Source: Vibrio japonicus
GTDB lineage: Bacteria > Pseudomonadota > Gammaproteobacteria > Enterobacterales > Vibrionaceae
Assembly (NCBI RefSeq): GCF_024582835.1
Contig: NZ_CP102096.1
Span: 992,001-1,056,000, forward strand
Length of the DNA stretch: 64,000 nucleotides
Direction of reading: 5' to 3'
Of the stretch, positions 7,916 through 17,281 are shown piece after piece. Position 1 is the first letter of the stretch. Every line of letters starts with the position of its first letter. A program made the position numbers and the translations under genes. Below the pieces are notes generated by a model that searched no databases, was not told the DNA's origin, and saw only the letters and a list, made by a program, of their open reading frames with translations.

Positions 7916-8821
7916 TCACCATCTCTCTCTTTTCTCCTTTAGAAAATCAATGAGTATACGAGTTTTGGTCGGCATATTTTCGCGTGATGGGACATAGAGA
8001 AAGAAACCAGTAAATGGAGGGCACCATTCGTCGAGTACTCTGATTAATTTTCCACTATCGATATGCTCTCGAACAGCAAAGTCTATATGCTGTATTAGCC
8101 CTATACCGTTTACCGCTGCCCTAATCATCCCTTCATCATCATTGGTGATAAGTTTGCCGTTAGGTTGAACCTCAAAATCTCCGCCATCCGGTTCCGTAAA
8201 CTCCCAAGAGTACAAAGAGTGGCTTGTTGAGTTTCTAAAGCCTAAACAGTTGTGATTAACGAGCTCAGAGGGTTTGGTCGGGGTGCCATATGTTTCAAAA
8301 TATTCAGGTGAGCCAACGACCGCCATTTCCAGCATCGGAGTGATAGGGATCGCTACGACATGCTCTGCTAGAGACTCCCCCAATCTTATCCCTGCATCGC
8401 ACCCATCAGCGATGATATTGGCTAATCCGTCGTCCATAATTAGCTCGATCTTTAACTTCGGGTATCGGGTTAAAAATTCAGATAGGTGGGGTTCTATAAT
8501 GTACTTTGCCACGACTCTAGAGGTATTAATTCTTAATAGGCCTGTCGGCTCCGCATTGATTTGACCAATGTTTCGCAGTGCATCTTCTATTGACCCAAAC
8601 GCTGGTTGCAGACTTTCATACAATAGTCTTCCCTCCTCCGTTAGCGACATATCTCTGGTCGTTCTGTAGATCAGCGTGACGCCTAATTTCTGTTCTAAAT
8701 TTTTTAGGTTTTGAGACAAAGCTGCGCGAGTCACCCTGAACTCTTTCGACACCTTAGTAAAACTTTGTAGCTGCGCAATGCGAACAAACCACAAAAGCGC
8801 TGGAAGTAATGATGGCTCCAT
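7916..8821 (-). CDS. LysR-family transcriptional regulator
   Basis: 301 aa. The N-terminal winged HTH includes LQSFTKVSKEFRVTRAALSQNLKNLEQ, followed by TLIYRTTRDMSLTEEG. The C-terminal effector domain has the CrgA/AaeR-like layout (GLLRINTSRVVAKYIIEPHL, DAGIRLGE). The ATG at 8821 is preferred over the GTG at 8830 because GAGTG precedes it. It is divergent from a Cys-type alpha/beta hydrolase with 219 bp between starts, the usual LysR-target arrangement, so that hydrolase and perhaps the following genes are its likely targets. Confidence 0.9.
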   Translation of the reverse strand: MEPSLLPALLWFVRIAQLQSFTKVSKEFRVTRAALSQNLKNLEQKLGVTLIYRTTRDMSLTEEGRLLYESLQPAFGSIEDALRNIGQINAEPTGLLRINTSRVVAKYIIEPHLSEFLTRYPKLKIELIMDDGLANIIADGCDAGIRLGESLAEHVVAIPITPMLEMAVVGSPEYFETYGTPTKPSELVNHNCLGFRNSTSHSLYSWEFTEPDGGDFEVQPNGKLITNDDEGMIRAAVNGIGLIQHIDFAVREHIDSGKLIRVLDEWCPPFTGFFLYVPSRENMPTKTRILIDFLKEKRERW

Positions 8822-9040
8822 ACTTATCACTCTATTGTTAAGTGTTTCTTAATTCTGTAGTCATCATTATGCTCTCGATGAATTCAAATCACAAATGTAT
8901 AGTTAACTCAGTTTCCGGTGACCGAACTCCTTAGATGATTCGCTAATCGGACTGAAATGGCTGAGGTGGTTTACAAAATAATGGCAATACCATTTACCTG
9001 TAAATTTCATCTTAAACAGAGCGTTAATGAGGAGTTTATT

Positions 9041-9961
9041 GTGAAAAGTGTAATGATTAAAAACAAATACTGGGACATCGCTGCTGACATTTACTACCCA
9101 CAAGGTTTCAGTGAAGATAAAAAGTATGCTGCGATCATCAGCGCTCACCCAATTGGTAGCTGTAAAGAGCAGACCTCGGGTGAAGTATACGGTGCGGCTT
9201 TGGCAGAAGCGGGATTTGTGGTCATTGCATTTGACGCAAGCTACCAAGGTGCAAGTGGTGGTGAACCTCGTTATATCGAAGATCCAACACAACGCGTTGA
9301 AGACTTCAGAGTAGTTACTGATTACCTAATGACACTGCCATATGTTGATGAAAACCGAATTGGTGTGTTGGGTATCTGTGGCGGTGGTGGTTACGCGATT
9401 AACGCTTCAATGACAGAGCGACGCATTAAAGCAGTCGCTACCATCACGGGAGCAAACTATGGCCGATTAATGAGAGAGGCTTTTAGTGGCTTTGACCCTA
9501 TCAGCGCAATGGAAGCTATGGCCGCTCAACGCACTGCCGAAGTACGCGGAGAACAGCGTCGAGTTGATGATTTATTACCTCCGTCTCCAGAAGAAGCGAG
9601 AAGCTTAGGTCTAGTAGAAACAGATTTAATGGGCGCAACTGAATATTACCGTTCAGATCGTGGTCGCAAACCAAACGGCGTAAACCGTTCTCTGTATTCT
9701 CACCAAGCAGCAGCAGTGGGTTGGGATGCATTCCATTTGGCTGAAGTACTTCTAACTCAACCTCTCATGGTTGTTGTCGGCGACAAAGTAGGGGCTTTCG
9801 GCGCGTATCGAGATGGCTGTGAAATCATCGGTCGAGCGGCTTCAAAGAATAAAGAGTTAGTGGAGCTACAAGGCTGGTCTCACTATGACCTTTATGACAA
9901 ACCTGAGCCAGTAGGCATGGCGCTAGAAAAGCTGATCCCGTTCTACAAAGAAAACCTGTAG
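9041..9961 (+). CDS. Alpha/beta hydrolase, Cys-nucleophile, paralogue A
   Basis: 306 aa from a GTG at 9041, chosen because GAGGAG lies 6 nt upstream; an in-frame ATG at 8957 has no ribosome site. Nucleophile elbow GICGGGG (Cys113) where most hydrolases have Ser, and catalytic His in GWSHYDLYD (His281). Oxyanion region HPIGSCKEQTSG. The dienelactone-hydrolase/COG1073-like fold suggests hydrolysis of a lactone, ester or thioester; the substrate is unknown. It is closely similar along its length to paralogue C (15597-16541), sharing SCKEQTS, DPxQRVED and MEAMAAQRTAE. Cytosolic; divergent from a LysR regulator. Confidence 0.85.
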   Translation: MKSVMIKNKYWDIAADIYYPQGFSEDKKYAAIISAHPIGSCKEQTSGEVYGAALAEAGFVVIAFDASYQGASGGEPRYIEDPTQRVEDFRVVTDYLMTLPYVDENRIGVLGICGGGGYAINASMTERRIKAVATITGANYGRLMREAFSGFDPISAMEAMAAQRTAEVRGEQRRVDDLLPPSPEEARSLGLVETDLMGATEYYRSDRGRKPNGVNRSLYSHQAAAVGWDAFHLAEVLLTQPLMVVVGDKVGAFGAYRDGCEIIGRAASKNKELVELQGWSHYDLYDKPEPVGMALEKLIPFYKENL

Positions 9962-9968
9962 TTGAAAT

Positions 9969-9996
9969 GCAGCACTGTGTTAACACGCAGTGCTGC
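9969..9996 (+). terminator. Hairpin after hydrolase A
   Basis: A perfect 9-bp stem GCAGCACTG/CAGTGCTGC with a 10-nt loop lies 8 nt after the stop. No T tract follows, so it could be a transcript-end stabiliser rather than an intrinsic terminator. Confidence 0.45.
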
Positions 9997-10139
9997 GAAC
10001 AATCGATGAGTCATTGTTCCCTTTCTAAAAGGGCCCTCATTTAAACCCTGATGTTCAACGGCGACTATTGTCCTATCCCTTTTACTGGACAGCAGCCGTA
10101 GTTGATACAACTGACTTATTAATATCGCGGATGTATAAA

Positions 10140-10775
10140 ATGAAAAAAGTACTGATTTTGGGCGCTAACGGACAAATTGCAACTTGGGTTGTAAAAATGC
10201 TCGCGGAGCGACAAGACATCGAACAAACCCTCTTTGTTCGCGACCCTGGCAAATTAAACTTTACGCTTCCAGAAAATGCTCAATTAATTGTTGGAGATGC
10301 TTTAAATCCCAAAGGATTGTATGAGGCGATAAAAGGCCATGACATCGTTTACGCCAACCTAGCAGGGGAGCTGGACGTACAAGCTAAAAATATCGTGTCA
10401 GCTATGGCTAAAGCCGATGTGAAGCGTCTGATCTTCGTAAACTCCTTAGGTATTTACCAAGAAATTCCGGGGAAGTTTGGTGTATGGAATCAGAATGAAA
10501 TTGGCAAGTACCTCGGCCCATATCGCGCTGCGGCCGACACGATTGAGGCTTCGGATCTTGATTACACCATTCTCAGAGCTGCATGGCTAACGGATCACGA
10601 TGAAGTCGACTTTGAAGTGACCAAACGTGATGAACCATTCAAAGGCACGATTGTGTCGCGTAAGAGCGTCGGGGCCCTTATCACCGACATCATCGACGCG
10701 CCAAAAACATGGTCTAGAGCAAATCTTGGGGTTAACAAGCCAAACACGGACGGTGATGTACCGGTATTAGATTGA
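10140..10775 (+). CDS. NAD(P)H-binding Rossmann protein, tandem paralogue 1
   Basis: 211 aa, start [14 protein letters not shown]. The dinucleotide loop GANGQIA is at residues 8-14, and the atypical short-chain-dehydrogenase signature [12 protein letters not shown] lies near residue 145. No Tyr-x3-Lys dyad is obvious, so this is an NmrA/SDR_a5-type reductase or sensor. It is clearly homologous to the next gene (shared IPGKFG, LDYTILR, SRKSVG and GVNKPNTD). The ATG at 10140 was chosen; another ATG lies three codons upstream. The physiological substrate is not predictable. Confidence 0.85.
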   Translation: MKKVLILGANGQIATWVVKMLAERQDIEQTLFVRDPGKLNFTLPENAQLIVGDALNPKGLYEAIKGHDIVYANLAGELDVQAKNIVSAMAKADVKRLIFVNSLGIYQEIPGKFGVWNQNEIGKYLGPYRAAADTIEASDLDYTILRAAWLTDHDEVDFEVTKRDEPFKGTIVSRKSVGALITDIIDAPKTWSRANLGVNKPNTDGDVPVLD

Positions 10776-10983
10776 ATTTACTGAGACAAGGGAAAAATTC
10801 TGTGGTGGTTGAGAACCAAGGCATAAACTCAATCGCTAAATAGGTAGTAAGCAAAAGTATAGATTTCAGGGAGCTCGATACCGAGTTGTTATGGTTGATA
10901 GCAATTAATATCTCCATAACTCAAATTTAATTCAGGCAATAAGTAAATATTAAATCCAATTTAGAAAGTAAAGGAAATTAAAT

Positions 10984-11622
10984 ATGAGTAATGTTCTTGT
11001 TCTTGGTGCCAGCGGACAAATAGCACAATGGGTGGTGAAATCTTTGACTAACCAACCAGAAATTAATCAAACGTTGTTCTTACGAAACCCTAAAAAATTA
11101 GCCGAATTTGACCCGTCCCAAGCTCAAATCGTAGTGGGTAACGTGCTCGACCGTGAATTACTTAAATCGTCAATGTCAGGCCAAGATATTGTCTATGCCA
11201 ACCTAATCGGTGATGACCTAGATAAACAAGCAGAAGCCGTTATCGGTGCGATGCAAGAAACTGGCGTGAAACGACTGATATTTGTTCTGTCTTTGGGTAT
11301 CTATGATGAAATTCCCGGTAAGTTTGGTGAGTGGAACGACAACATTATCGGTGAGCCGCTTAAGTATTATCGCCGCGCTGCTGATGCCATTGAAGCCTCT
11401 GGTCTAGATTACACCATTTTGCGACCCGCTTGGCTGATGGACGAAGACGAAGTGGATTATGAAATCACAGAGAAGGGGCAGTCTTTTAAAGGCACAGTCG
11501 TCTCACGTAAGAGTGTCGGTGATTTGATTTCTAAAGTCATCGTAAATCCAGATCTGCACATTGGCGCGAACCTAGGTGTAAATAAACCGAATACTGACGC
11601 CGATAAGCCGTATTTCATGTAA
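10984..11622 (+). CDS. NAD(P)H-binding Rossmann protein, tandem paralogue 2
   Basis: 212 aa, start MSNVLVLGASGQIAQWVVKS with AAGGA upstream. GASGQIA is the nucleotide loop; LDYTILRPAWLMDEDEVDYE matches the preceding gene almost residue for residue. The 208-bp gap holds no gene, and the pair evidently arose by tandem duplication. It lies upstream of the Old Yellow Enzyme gene, also an NAD(P)H-linked reductase, which suggests a shared reductive role (inference). Confidence 0.87.
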   Translation: MSNVLVLGASGQIAQWVVKSLTNQPEINQTLFLRNPKKLAEFDPSQAQIVVGNVLDRELLKSSMSGQDIVYANLIGDDLDKQAEAVIGAMQETGVKRLIFVLSLGIYDEIPGKFGEWNDNIIGEPLKYYRRAADAIEASGLDYTILRPAWLMDEDEVDYEITEKGQSFKGTVVSRKSVGDLISKVIVNPDLHIGANLGVNKPNTDADKPYFM

Positions 11623-11763
11623 ATCACAACATGCTTCTGAGTCACTCCTCATTACCCAGAACGGCAATAGGAATGCCTCAATCACTCACTGAAAAATATT
11701 TTCAATACCATTGCTGATGAATGTCTTAACGACTAATGATGTAATTAGAGGTTTTAGTTACTA

Positions 11764-12897
11764 ATGATTGACTCAATATTTCAACCTTTTACTTTTGCTA
11801 ACGGTATCACCTTAAAAAACCGTGTTGTGATGGCACCGATGACCACTTGGTCATCTAATGAAGATGAAACTATTTCTGATGAAGAACTGGCGTATTATCG
11901 ATCTCGTGCTCATGGGGTCGGCTTGATGTTGACTGGGTGTACCCATATACAACCAAGCGGTATTGGCTTTACGGATGAGTTTGCAGCGTATGATGATCGC
12001 TTTATTCCAAGCTTGCGTAAACTCGCTAACGCAGCAAAGAGCGGTGGCGCTACAGCAGTTTTGCAGCTGTTCCACGCAGGTAATAAAGCAGTTCCAGCGT
12101 TGATCCCCAACGGTGAGCTTGTTAGTGCGAGTGCCGTTGTTGCACCGAAAGGGCCATTTAATGATGGGAAGCTGGCGAGTCGTGCATTAACGGAGCAAGA
12201 AATACTTGATGTTATTCGTGACTTTGGTGAAGCCACGCGTCGTGCTATTGAGGCAGGTTTTGATGGCATTGAGCTACATGGTGCGCACGGCTTTTTGATC
12301 CAGAACTTCCTGTCACCACTATCCAACCAACGAACGGACAAATGGGGCGGTACACTCGAAAATCGCATGCGTTTTCCTCTAGAGGTGGTTCGTGAGGTTC
12401 GTCGTGTTATTTCGGAATATGCTGATCGTCCTTTCCTGCTCGGTTATCGTATCTCGCCAGAAGAACCTGGAGAAGGTGCACTTCGAATTGACGATGCATT
12501 AGCCCTTGCAGATCAGTTAGCGAATGAAGGTCACATCGATTACCTCCACACGTCTTTATACAATATCCTTTCAGGGACATCACAAGAAGACACAACGGGT
12601 AAAACTACCGCGGAGCGTTTTGTCGAAGTGATTGCTGGACGAATCCCTTTGATGGCCGCGGGAGAAATCCGTACGCCAAATGAAGCGCGTCAGGCTGTGA
12701 AAATGGATCTGCCGATGGTGGCGGTAGGCCGTAGCCTGGTGATGAACCCTAACTGGGTTGAGATGGCTCAGACTGGTCAGGAATCTGAAATTAAGATGCA
12801 GTTAGATTCATCCAGTAGTGCTAAAGCGTTACAGATCCCAACTAAATTATGGGAGGTAATTAACGCTACGCCAGGGTGGTTTCCTGTGAACGCATAG
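11764..12897 (+). CDS. NADH:flavin oxidoreductase, Old Yellow Enzyme family
   Basis: 377 aa FMN TIM-barrel enzyme. Visible motifs: PMTTWSSNED near the FMN site, LQLFHAGNKA, and the substrate-binding His pattern GIELHGAHGFLIQNFLSP followed by NQRTDKWGG and ENRMRFPLEV. The C-terminal phosphate site is AAGEIRTP and AVGRSLVMNP. It reduces activated C=C bonds of enones, quinones or nitro compounds with NAD(P)H; the exact substrate is unknown. The YqjM/NADH-dependent class is closer than NemA. Confidence 0.9.
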   Translation: MIDSIFQPFTFANGITLKNRVVMAPMTTWSSNEDETISDEELAYYRSRAHGVGLMLTGCTHIQPSGIGFTDEFAAYDDRFIPSLRKLANAAKSGGATAVLQLFHAGNKAVPALIPNGELVSASAVVAPKGPFNDGKLASRALTEQEILDVIRDFGEATRRAIEAGFDGIELHGAHGFLIQNFLSPLSNQRTDKWGGTLENRMRFPLEVVREVRRVISEYADRPFLLGYRISPEEPGEGALRIDDALALADQLANEGHIDYLHTSLYNILSGTSQEDTTGKTTAERFVEVIAGRIPLMAAGEIRTPNEARQAVKMDLPMVAVGRSLVMNPNWVEMAQTGQESEIKMQLDSSSSAKALQIPTKLWEVINATPGWFPVNA

Positions 12898-13217
12898 CTC
12901 ACCGTTAGGTGTTGAATCGTTCACGCTTGCATTTAATCCCTTCATTAAACGATCCTAATTTAGGGTCGTTTTTGTATGTAATCTGTTGAAATTGCGTTTC
13001 CCAAGCACTTAAAAGAGTAAGTATATGAATTATGTCTGATTCGAAAGGAATTTAGGAAAGTTCAATGCTCTAACGCCTTGGAAAATAGCCGAGGGAGAAC
13101 CTATCCTTTAAGTTCACCCAATTGCGTGAAATTGATAGAAACTTAGGGACAAATTGTATCTCCACTCTAAGAGGCTAAATACTAGAGTAATACCGCATAT
13201 TATTTAGGTACTCATCA
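12898..13217. other. Intergenic region, no gene seen
   Basis: About 320 bp between the OYE gene and ltrA. It contains a terminator-like hairpin at its left end and AT-rich sequence before ltrA, presumably the ltrA promoter. No ORF with coding character on either strand. Confidence 0.6.
12947..12974 (+). terminator. Terminator after the OYE gene
   Basis: A 10-bp stem AAACGATCCT/AGGGTCGTTT (one T-G wobble) with a short loop and trailing T run, 50 nt after the stop. Confidence 0.75.
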
Positions 13218-14345
13218 ATGCAGAAAAAAGAAGAATATGAAGTCGCGCCATTAGAGTTATTTTTTGATCTGATTTTTGTTTTCGCACTAATACAATTATC
13301 ACACCACCTCGCAGAGCATTTAACTTGGAGAGGGGCAGCTGAAACTGCAACTCTACTCATCGGTGTGCTTTCAGTCTGGTCGTATACCAGTTGGGCGGCA
13401 ACGATGATCCCAGTTCATCGCGGAACCAGTACCATTATGTTGCTTGTTGTGACACTGCTGGGACTGATGATGAATGCATCGATAGGGTCTGCATTTAGTG
13501 ATTCAGCCTGGAGCTTTGTGGTACCGATGCTTGTCATTCAGGTTGGCCGAACTATTTGGACTATCAAAAATTCACCCACAACAGAATACAAGCAACACTT
13601 TAAGGCGGTTTTGATTTGGTTAGTATTAGTGTCGCCACTATGGATTATAGGTGCTTTAACAGAACCAGAGACGCGACTGCTTTGGTGGGGGGCAGCTGTC
13701 CTTGTTGACCTAATTGGTTCCTATCTTGCTCACCCTATTCCAGGACACCGTATCAATTTTGAACAACTTCCTTTTGATGCGGAGCATATGCTAGAAAGAT
13801 ATAACTTGTTCGTGATCATTGCGCTTGGTGAAACCATCTTGATGGCTGGAACATCTATCGCGGAGCATCCGACTGATTTCATGACTCTCTTTACAGGAAG
13901 CGCGGCGTTGATGATCACAATGTCGTTATGGGCGCTTGCCTTTGGGTCGATACAAAAACATACGGAAGAGTACGCAAAAGTCACAATAAATCCGGTTGGG
14001 ATAAGCCACTATGCGATGAACGCCTTAATGGTTATGGTCGCAAGTCTTATTGTTTTGGCGGTAGGTAACGAAAAAATCATCCATCATCCAATCGAGCATG
14101 CTTCTTTATCAACAGGGCTTATGATTTCACTAGCGCCTGGAGTCTTTCTGATGATGCAAGGATTGTTTCTAAAAACCATGTTGAACATAAAGTCGCTCTT
14201 GCACTGGATTGGTGGGGTTATTACTGGCTTATCTGGTTTTTTGATTCTGTGGTTACCACCATACGCTGTGATTTTTATTGTCGGGTTAGTGCTAACGTGT
14301 CTTGCACTTCTAGATTGGCACTACAGGCACACAGAAACAGTGTAA
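13218..14345 (+). CDS. Low temperature requirement protein A (LtrA) family
   Basis: 375 aa, about ten to eleven transmembrane helices. The N-terminus EYEVAPLELFFDLIFVFAL is the LtrA hallmark (ELFFDLIFVFA), and ERYNLFVIIALGE around residue 190 is the second conserved motif. The family was named from a Listeria low-temperature mutant; molecular function is unknown. It is transcribed with the surrounding block but separated from OYE by a terminator. Confidence 0.9.
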   Translation: MQKKEEYEVAPLELFFDLIFVFALIQLSHHLAEHLTWRGAAETATLLIGVLSVWSYTSWAATMIPVHRGTSTIMLLVVTLLGLMMNASIGSAFSDSAWSFVVPMLVIQVGRTIWTIKNSPTTEYKQHFKAVLIWLVLVSPLWIIGALTEPETRLLWWGAAVLVDLIGSYLAHPIPGHRINFEQLPFDAEHMLERYNLFVIIALGETILMAGTSIAEHPTDFMTLFTGSAALMITMSLWALAFGSIQKHTEEYAKVTINPVGISHYAMNALMVMVASLIVLAVGNEKIIHHPIEHASLSTGLMISLAPGVFLMMQGLFLKTMLNIKSLLHWIGGVITGLSGFLILWLPPYAVIFIVGLVLTCLALLDWHYRHTETV

Positions 14346-14609
14346 CTATCAATGCAATAGCACAATAAACAATGTTAAATATTCATGATGATATGTTTTT
14401 TATCTAAATTTTCATTGATTTATGTGGTCATTATTTAAGGTTTGATGTGAGTGTTAATGATGTTTTGTCATTTTAGGCAATCATTGTCTCGTTTTGTGCA
14501 AACAACTCATTGCATTGCCCCCTATACTCGTTTGTAAATCAAGAGCACAGTAAATCACTGAGTATCAGTGCTCCAAATAAACCATCAACTCTCGCTAGGA
14601 GCAGTTCAA

Positions 14610-15524
14610 ATGAACAAAGTTAATTTCCCAAATACAAATGGTCTGGATATTACACTGGCTGGTCTAATCAACTTTCCTGCTGACTTCGACAAGAGCCAAC
14701 GCTATCCAGCGGTTGTGGTTTCTCACCCTGGCGGTGGTGTTAAAGAACAGACAGCAGGTACCTACGCTAAGAAACTGGCTGAACACGGTTTTATCGCTAT
14801 CGCTTACGATGCTTCGTACCAAGGTGAAAGTACTGGTGAGCCTCGTCAACTAGAAAACCCACACGTCCGTACTGAAGATGTAAGCGCGGTGATCGATTAC
14901 CTAACCACGCTGGATTACGTCGACAACGATCGTATTGGTGCGATGGGTATTTGTGCTGGTGCGGGTTACACAGCGAATGCAGCGATAAACGACCGCCGAA
15001 TTAAAGCGGTTGGTACGGTAAGTATGGTGAACATTGGTCAGATGTTCCGCAATGGTTGGGATAATAACGTTAAAGACAGCGATGCTCTTCCTTATATCGA
15101 AGCTGGCTCAGGTGCCAGAACATCAGATGCGAGTGGTGCAGAAATCGCGACCATTCCAATGGCACCAATGAATGAAGAAGACGCACCTAACGAAGAACTT
15201 CGCCAAGCGTGGGAATACTACCACACTGACCGTGCGGCTTACTGCACCGCGCCAGGCTTTGCAACAGCCCGCAGCTTATCTCAGATCATTACCTACGATG
15301 CATTCTTCAAAGCGGAGGCATTTTTAACGCAGCCACTTTTAACCGTTGTGGGCAGCGATGCGGGCAGCAAATGGATGAGTGATGACCTGATGGCGCGAGC
15401 AGCAAGTAACGACAAACAAATGCATGTTGTTAACGGTGCAAATCACATGGATCTTTATGACGGCGAGTCTCAAATTGCAGAAGCTATCGGTGTTCTAGCA
15501 CCTTTCTTCCAACGTACGCTGTAA
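14610..15524 (+). CDS. Alpha/beta hydrolase, Cys-nucleophile, paralogue B
   Basis: 304 aa; AGGAG precedes the ATG at 14610. Nucleophile elbow GICAGAG (Cys115) and catalytic His in GANHMDLYD (His279). It shares HPGGGVKEQTAG, AYDASYQGESTGEPR and the overall layout with paralogues A and C but is more distant, with an insertion around residues 160-190 (SGARTSDASGAEIAT). Likely a cytosolic hydrolase of the dienelactone-hydrolase superfamily; substrate unknown. It is 72 bp upstream of paralogue C on the same strand, so probably one transcript. Confidence 0.85.
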   Translation: MNKVNFPNTNGLDITLAGLINFPADFDKSQRYPAVVVSHPGGGVKEQTAGTYAKKLAEHGFIAIAYDASYQGESTGEPRQLENPHVRTEDVSAVIDYLTTLDYVDNDRIGAMGICAGAGYTANAAINDRRIKAVGTVSMVNIGQMFRNGWDNNVKDSDALPYIEAGSGARTSDASGAEIATIPMAPMNEEDAPNEELRQAWEYYHTDRAAYCTAPGFATARSLSQIITYDAFFKAEAFLTQPLLTVVGSDAGSKWMSDDLMARAASNDKQMHVVNGANHMDLYDGESQIAEAIGVLAPFFQRTL

Positions 15525-15552
15525 AACAAACCTAACTCAATTATAGATATAA

Positions 15553-15571
15553 GGCTCAACAAGCTTGAGCC
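15553..15571 (+). other. Intercistronic hairpin between hydrolases B and C
   Basis: A perfect 7-bp stem GGCTCAA/TTGAGCC with a 5-nt loop lies in the 72-bp gap. No T run follows, so it may tune the stability or relative expression of the two cistrons. Confidence 0.4.
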
Positions 15572-15596
15572 TGTGTATAACTAAGAACGGATTTTA

Positions 15597-16541
15597 ATGA
15601 TGATGAACACTAAAAAAATTACCTTTAAAAATGCCGATATGGCCTGGGACATGTCCGCGTTAATTCTGTTACCAGAAGGGTTTGATGAATCAAAACGTTA
15701 CCCAACGATGATCAGTGTCCACCCTTTTGGTAGCTGTAAAGAGCAAACATCCAGTGCTGTATATGGTAAAGCGTTGGCTGAATTAGGTTACGTAGTGATC
15801 GCTTTTGATGCGAGTTTCCAGGGAGAATCTGGTGGACTTCCTCGCTATGTTGAAGACCCAAGCCAACGTGTTGAAGATATCAGTCGTGTCATCGATTACG
15901 CAGTAACCTTACCTTATGTCGACGAAGAGCGCATTGGTGGCCTTGGTATCTGTGGTGGAGGTGGCTACATCTTTAGCTCAGCGCTGACTGAAAAACGCTT
16001 GAAAGCGGTTGTTGGTATAACACCGGTGAACGTAGGGCGCTTGTTCCGCGAAGGGTTCAGCTTGTATAACCCAATTGGTGCGCTTGAAGCGATGGCCGCT
16101 CAGCGTACGGCCGAAGCTCGCGGCGCAGAGTTGCAAGTCAATGAACTTCTTCCCCCAAGTCCTGAGTTTGCGAAAGAGAATGGACTGACAGAACGTGACG
16201 TATTCGAAGCGACGGATTATTACAAAACGCCACGTGGACAATCTGAGGGTGGGGCAACACGTATGTTGTTCTCTCACGCACAAAAAACATTGAGCTGGGA
16301 TGCGTTTGCTTTTGCAGAAACGTTGATGACTCAACCAATGATGGCGGTTGTTGGTCAAAAAGTCGGTGCATTCGGTGCATTTCGTGATGGTCAGGAAATC
16401 TTTGGCCGAGCGGTAGCATCGAAAGATCGCCAACTAGTGGATTTGGAAAACTGGTCACACTACGAGCTGTACGACCATCCAGAAGCGGTCGGAATGGCAA
16501 TGGATAAGGTTGCTCCTTTCCTTGCTACACATCTCAAGTAA
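15597..16541 (+). CDS. Alpha/beta hydrolase, Cys-nucleophile, paralogue C
   Basis: 314 aa, beginning with three consecutive ATG codons; the ribosome site is weak. Nucleophile elbow GICGGGG (Cys119), His in NWSHYELYD (His288), oxyanion segment HPFGSCKEQTSS. It is very close to paralogue A (9041-9961), including SPEFAKENGL against SPEEARSLGL and VVGQKVGAFGAFRDG against VVGDKVGAFGAYRDG. The two copies lie about 6 kb apart with redox genes between. Confidence 0.85.
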   Translation: MMMNTKKITFKNADMAWDMSALILLPEGFDESKRYPTMISVHPFGSCKEQTSSAVYGKALAELGYVVIAFDASFQGESGGLPRYVEDPSQRVEDISRVIDYAVTLPYVDEERIGGLGICGGGGYIFSSALTEKRLKAVVGITPVNVGRLFREGFSLYNPIGALEAMAAQRTAEARGAELQVNELLPPSPEFAKENGLTERDVFEATDYYKTPRGQSEGGATRMLFSHAQKTLSWDAFAFAETLMTQPMMAVVGQKVGAFGAFRDGQEIFGRAVASKDRQLVDLENWSHYELYDHPEAVGMAMDKVAPFLATHLK

Positions 16542-16551
16542 ATTGAAATTA

Positions 16552-16588
16552 AGAAGCGTTTTCCACAACAGGAGAGCGCTTCTGTTTT
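16552..16588 (+). terminator. Terminator after hydrolase C
   Basis: AGAAGCG/CGCTTCT stem with a long loop, then TGTTTTTGTTTT, 10 nt after the stop. Confidence 0.6.
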
Positions 16589-16646
16589 TGTTTTAATCAT
16601 TCTCTTTCAGAAAATTATCTTTGTTTAAGTATATAGGTGAGTGACC

Positions 16647-17264
16647 ATGATCCGATGGATAGGCATTGTACTGTTGATAGCTGTAGTAGTGGTATTTGTG
16701 GTTGCATTCGTGGTCACTCGTGTCGAAAATGCACAACATGCTGAAAACCAACAACTACAAGAGCGCCAGGCAACAGCTAGCGATAAACAGGCTACAACAG
16801 CGGTTGTGGTGTTTTCCCGGTCTGGCAACACTGGAATCCTTGCCAACCACATTGCAAATAAAACTAACGCTAATATTTATGAAATCACTGCGAACAACTA
16901 TGAGCTTGGCGTCCCTGGATTGATCAGTGCATTAAAGGACGCGCGGAGCAACGTGGCAGAGATTATGCCTACGCGTATCGACCTTTCATCGTATGATACT
17001 GTCTATTTAGGCTCACCTATTTGGTTATACAGTCCAGCACCACCTATTTGGCAATTTGCAAAAGATAACGATTTCACGAAAAAACATGTCGTGTTGTTTA
17101 ATACTTTCAACAGCAAGTTCGAGCAGCATTTCATTGATGAATTTGAGGCGCTGGTTCGGTCTAACGGTGCAGTGAGTTTTTCTCATCAATATGTTAAGCG
17201 TGGAAGGATGGGTAGCCAGATTTCTACTGAGCAAATGCTTAAAATTTTTGATCAGAAACAGTGA
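16647..17264 (+). CDS. Membrane-anchored flavodoxin-like protein
   Basis: 205 aa from the ATG at 16647, with AGGTGAG upstream. A single N-terminal transmembrane helix (IGIVLLIAVVVVFVVAFVV) precedes a flavodoxin domain: FMN phosphate loop FSRSGNTGILA (about residues 53-63), and VYLGSPIWLYSPAPP contacts the isoalloxazine ring. Most flavodoxins of this type are soluble, so the anchor is unusual. The downstream AraC gene is 17 bp away and probably co-transcribed. Likely an FMN electron carrier or NAD(P)H-quinone type reductase at the inner membrane. Confidence 0.85.
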   Translation: MIRWIGIVLLIAVVVVFVVAFVVTRVENAQHAENQQLQERQATASDKQATTAVVVFSRSGNTGILANHIANKTNANIYEITANNYELGVPGLISALKDARSNVAEIMPTRIDLSSYDTVYLGSPIWLYSPAPPIWQFAKDNDFTKKHVVLFNTFNSKFEQHFIDEFEALVRSNGAVSFSHQYVKRGRMGSQISTEQMLKIFDQKQ

Positions 17265-17281
17265 TGCTATAGGGAAAGATT

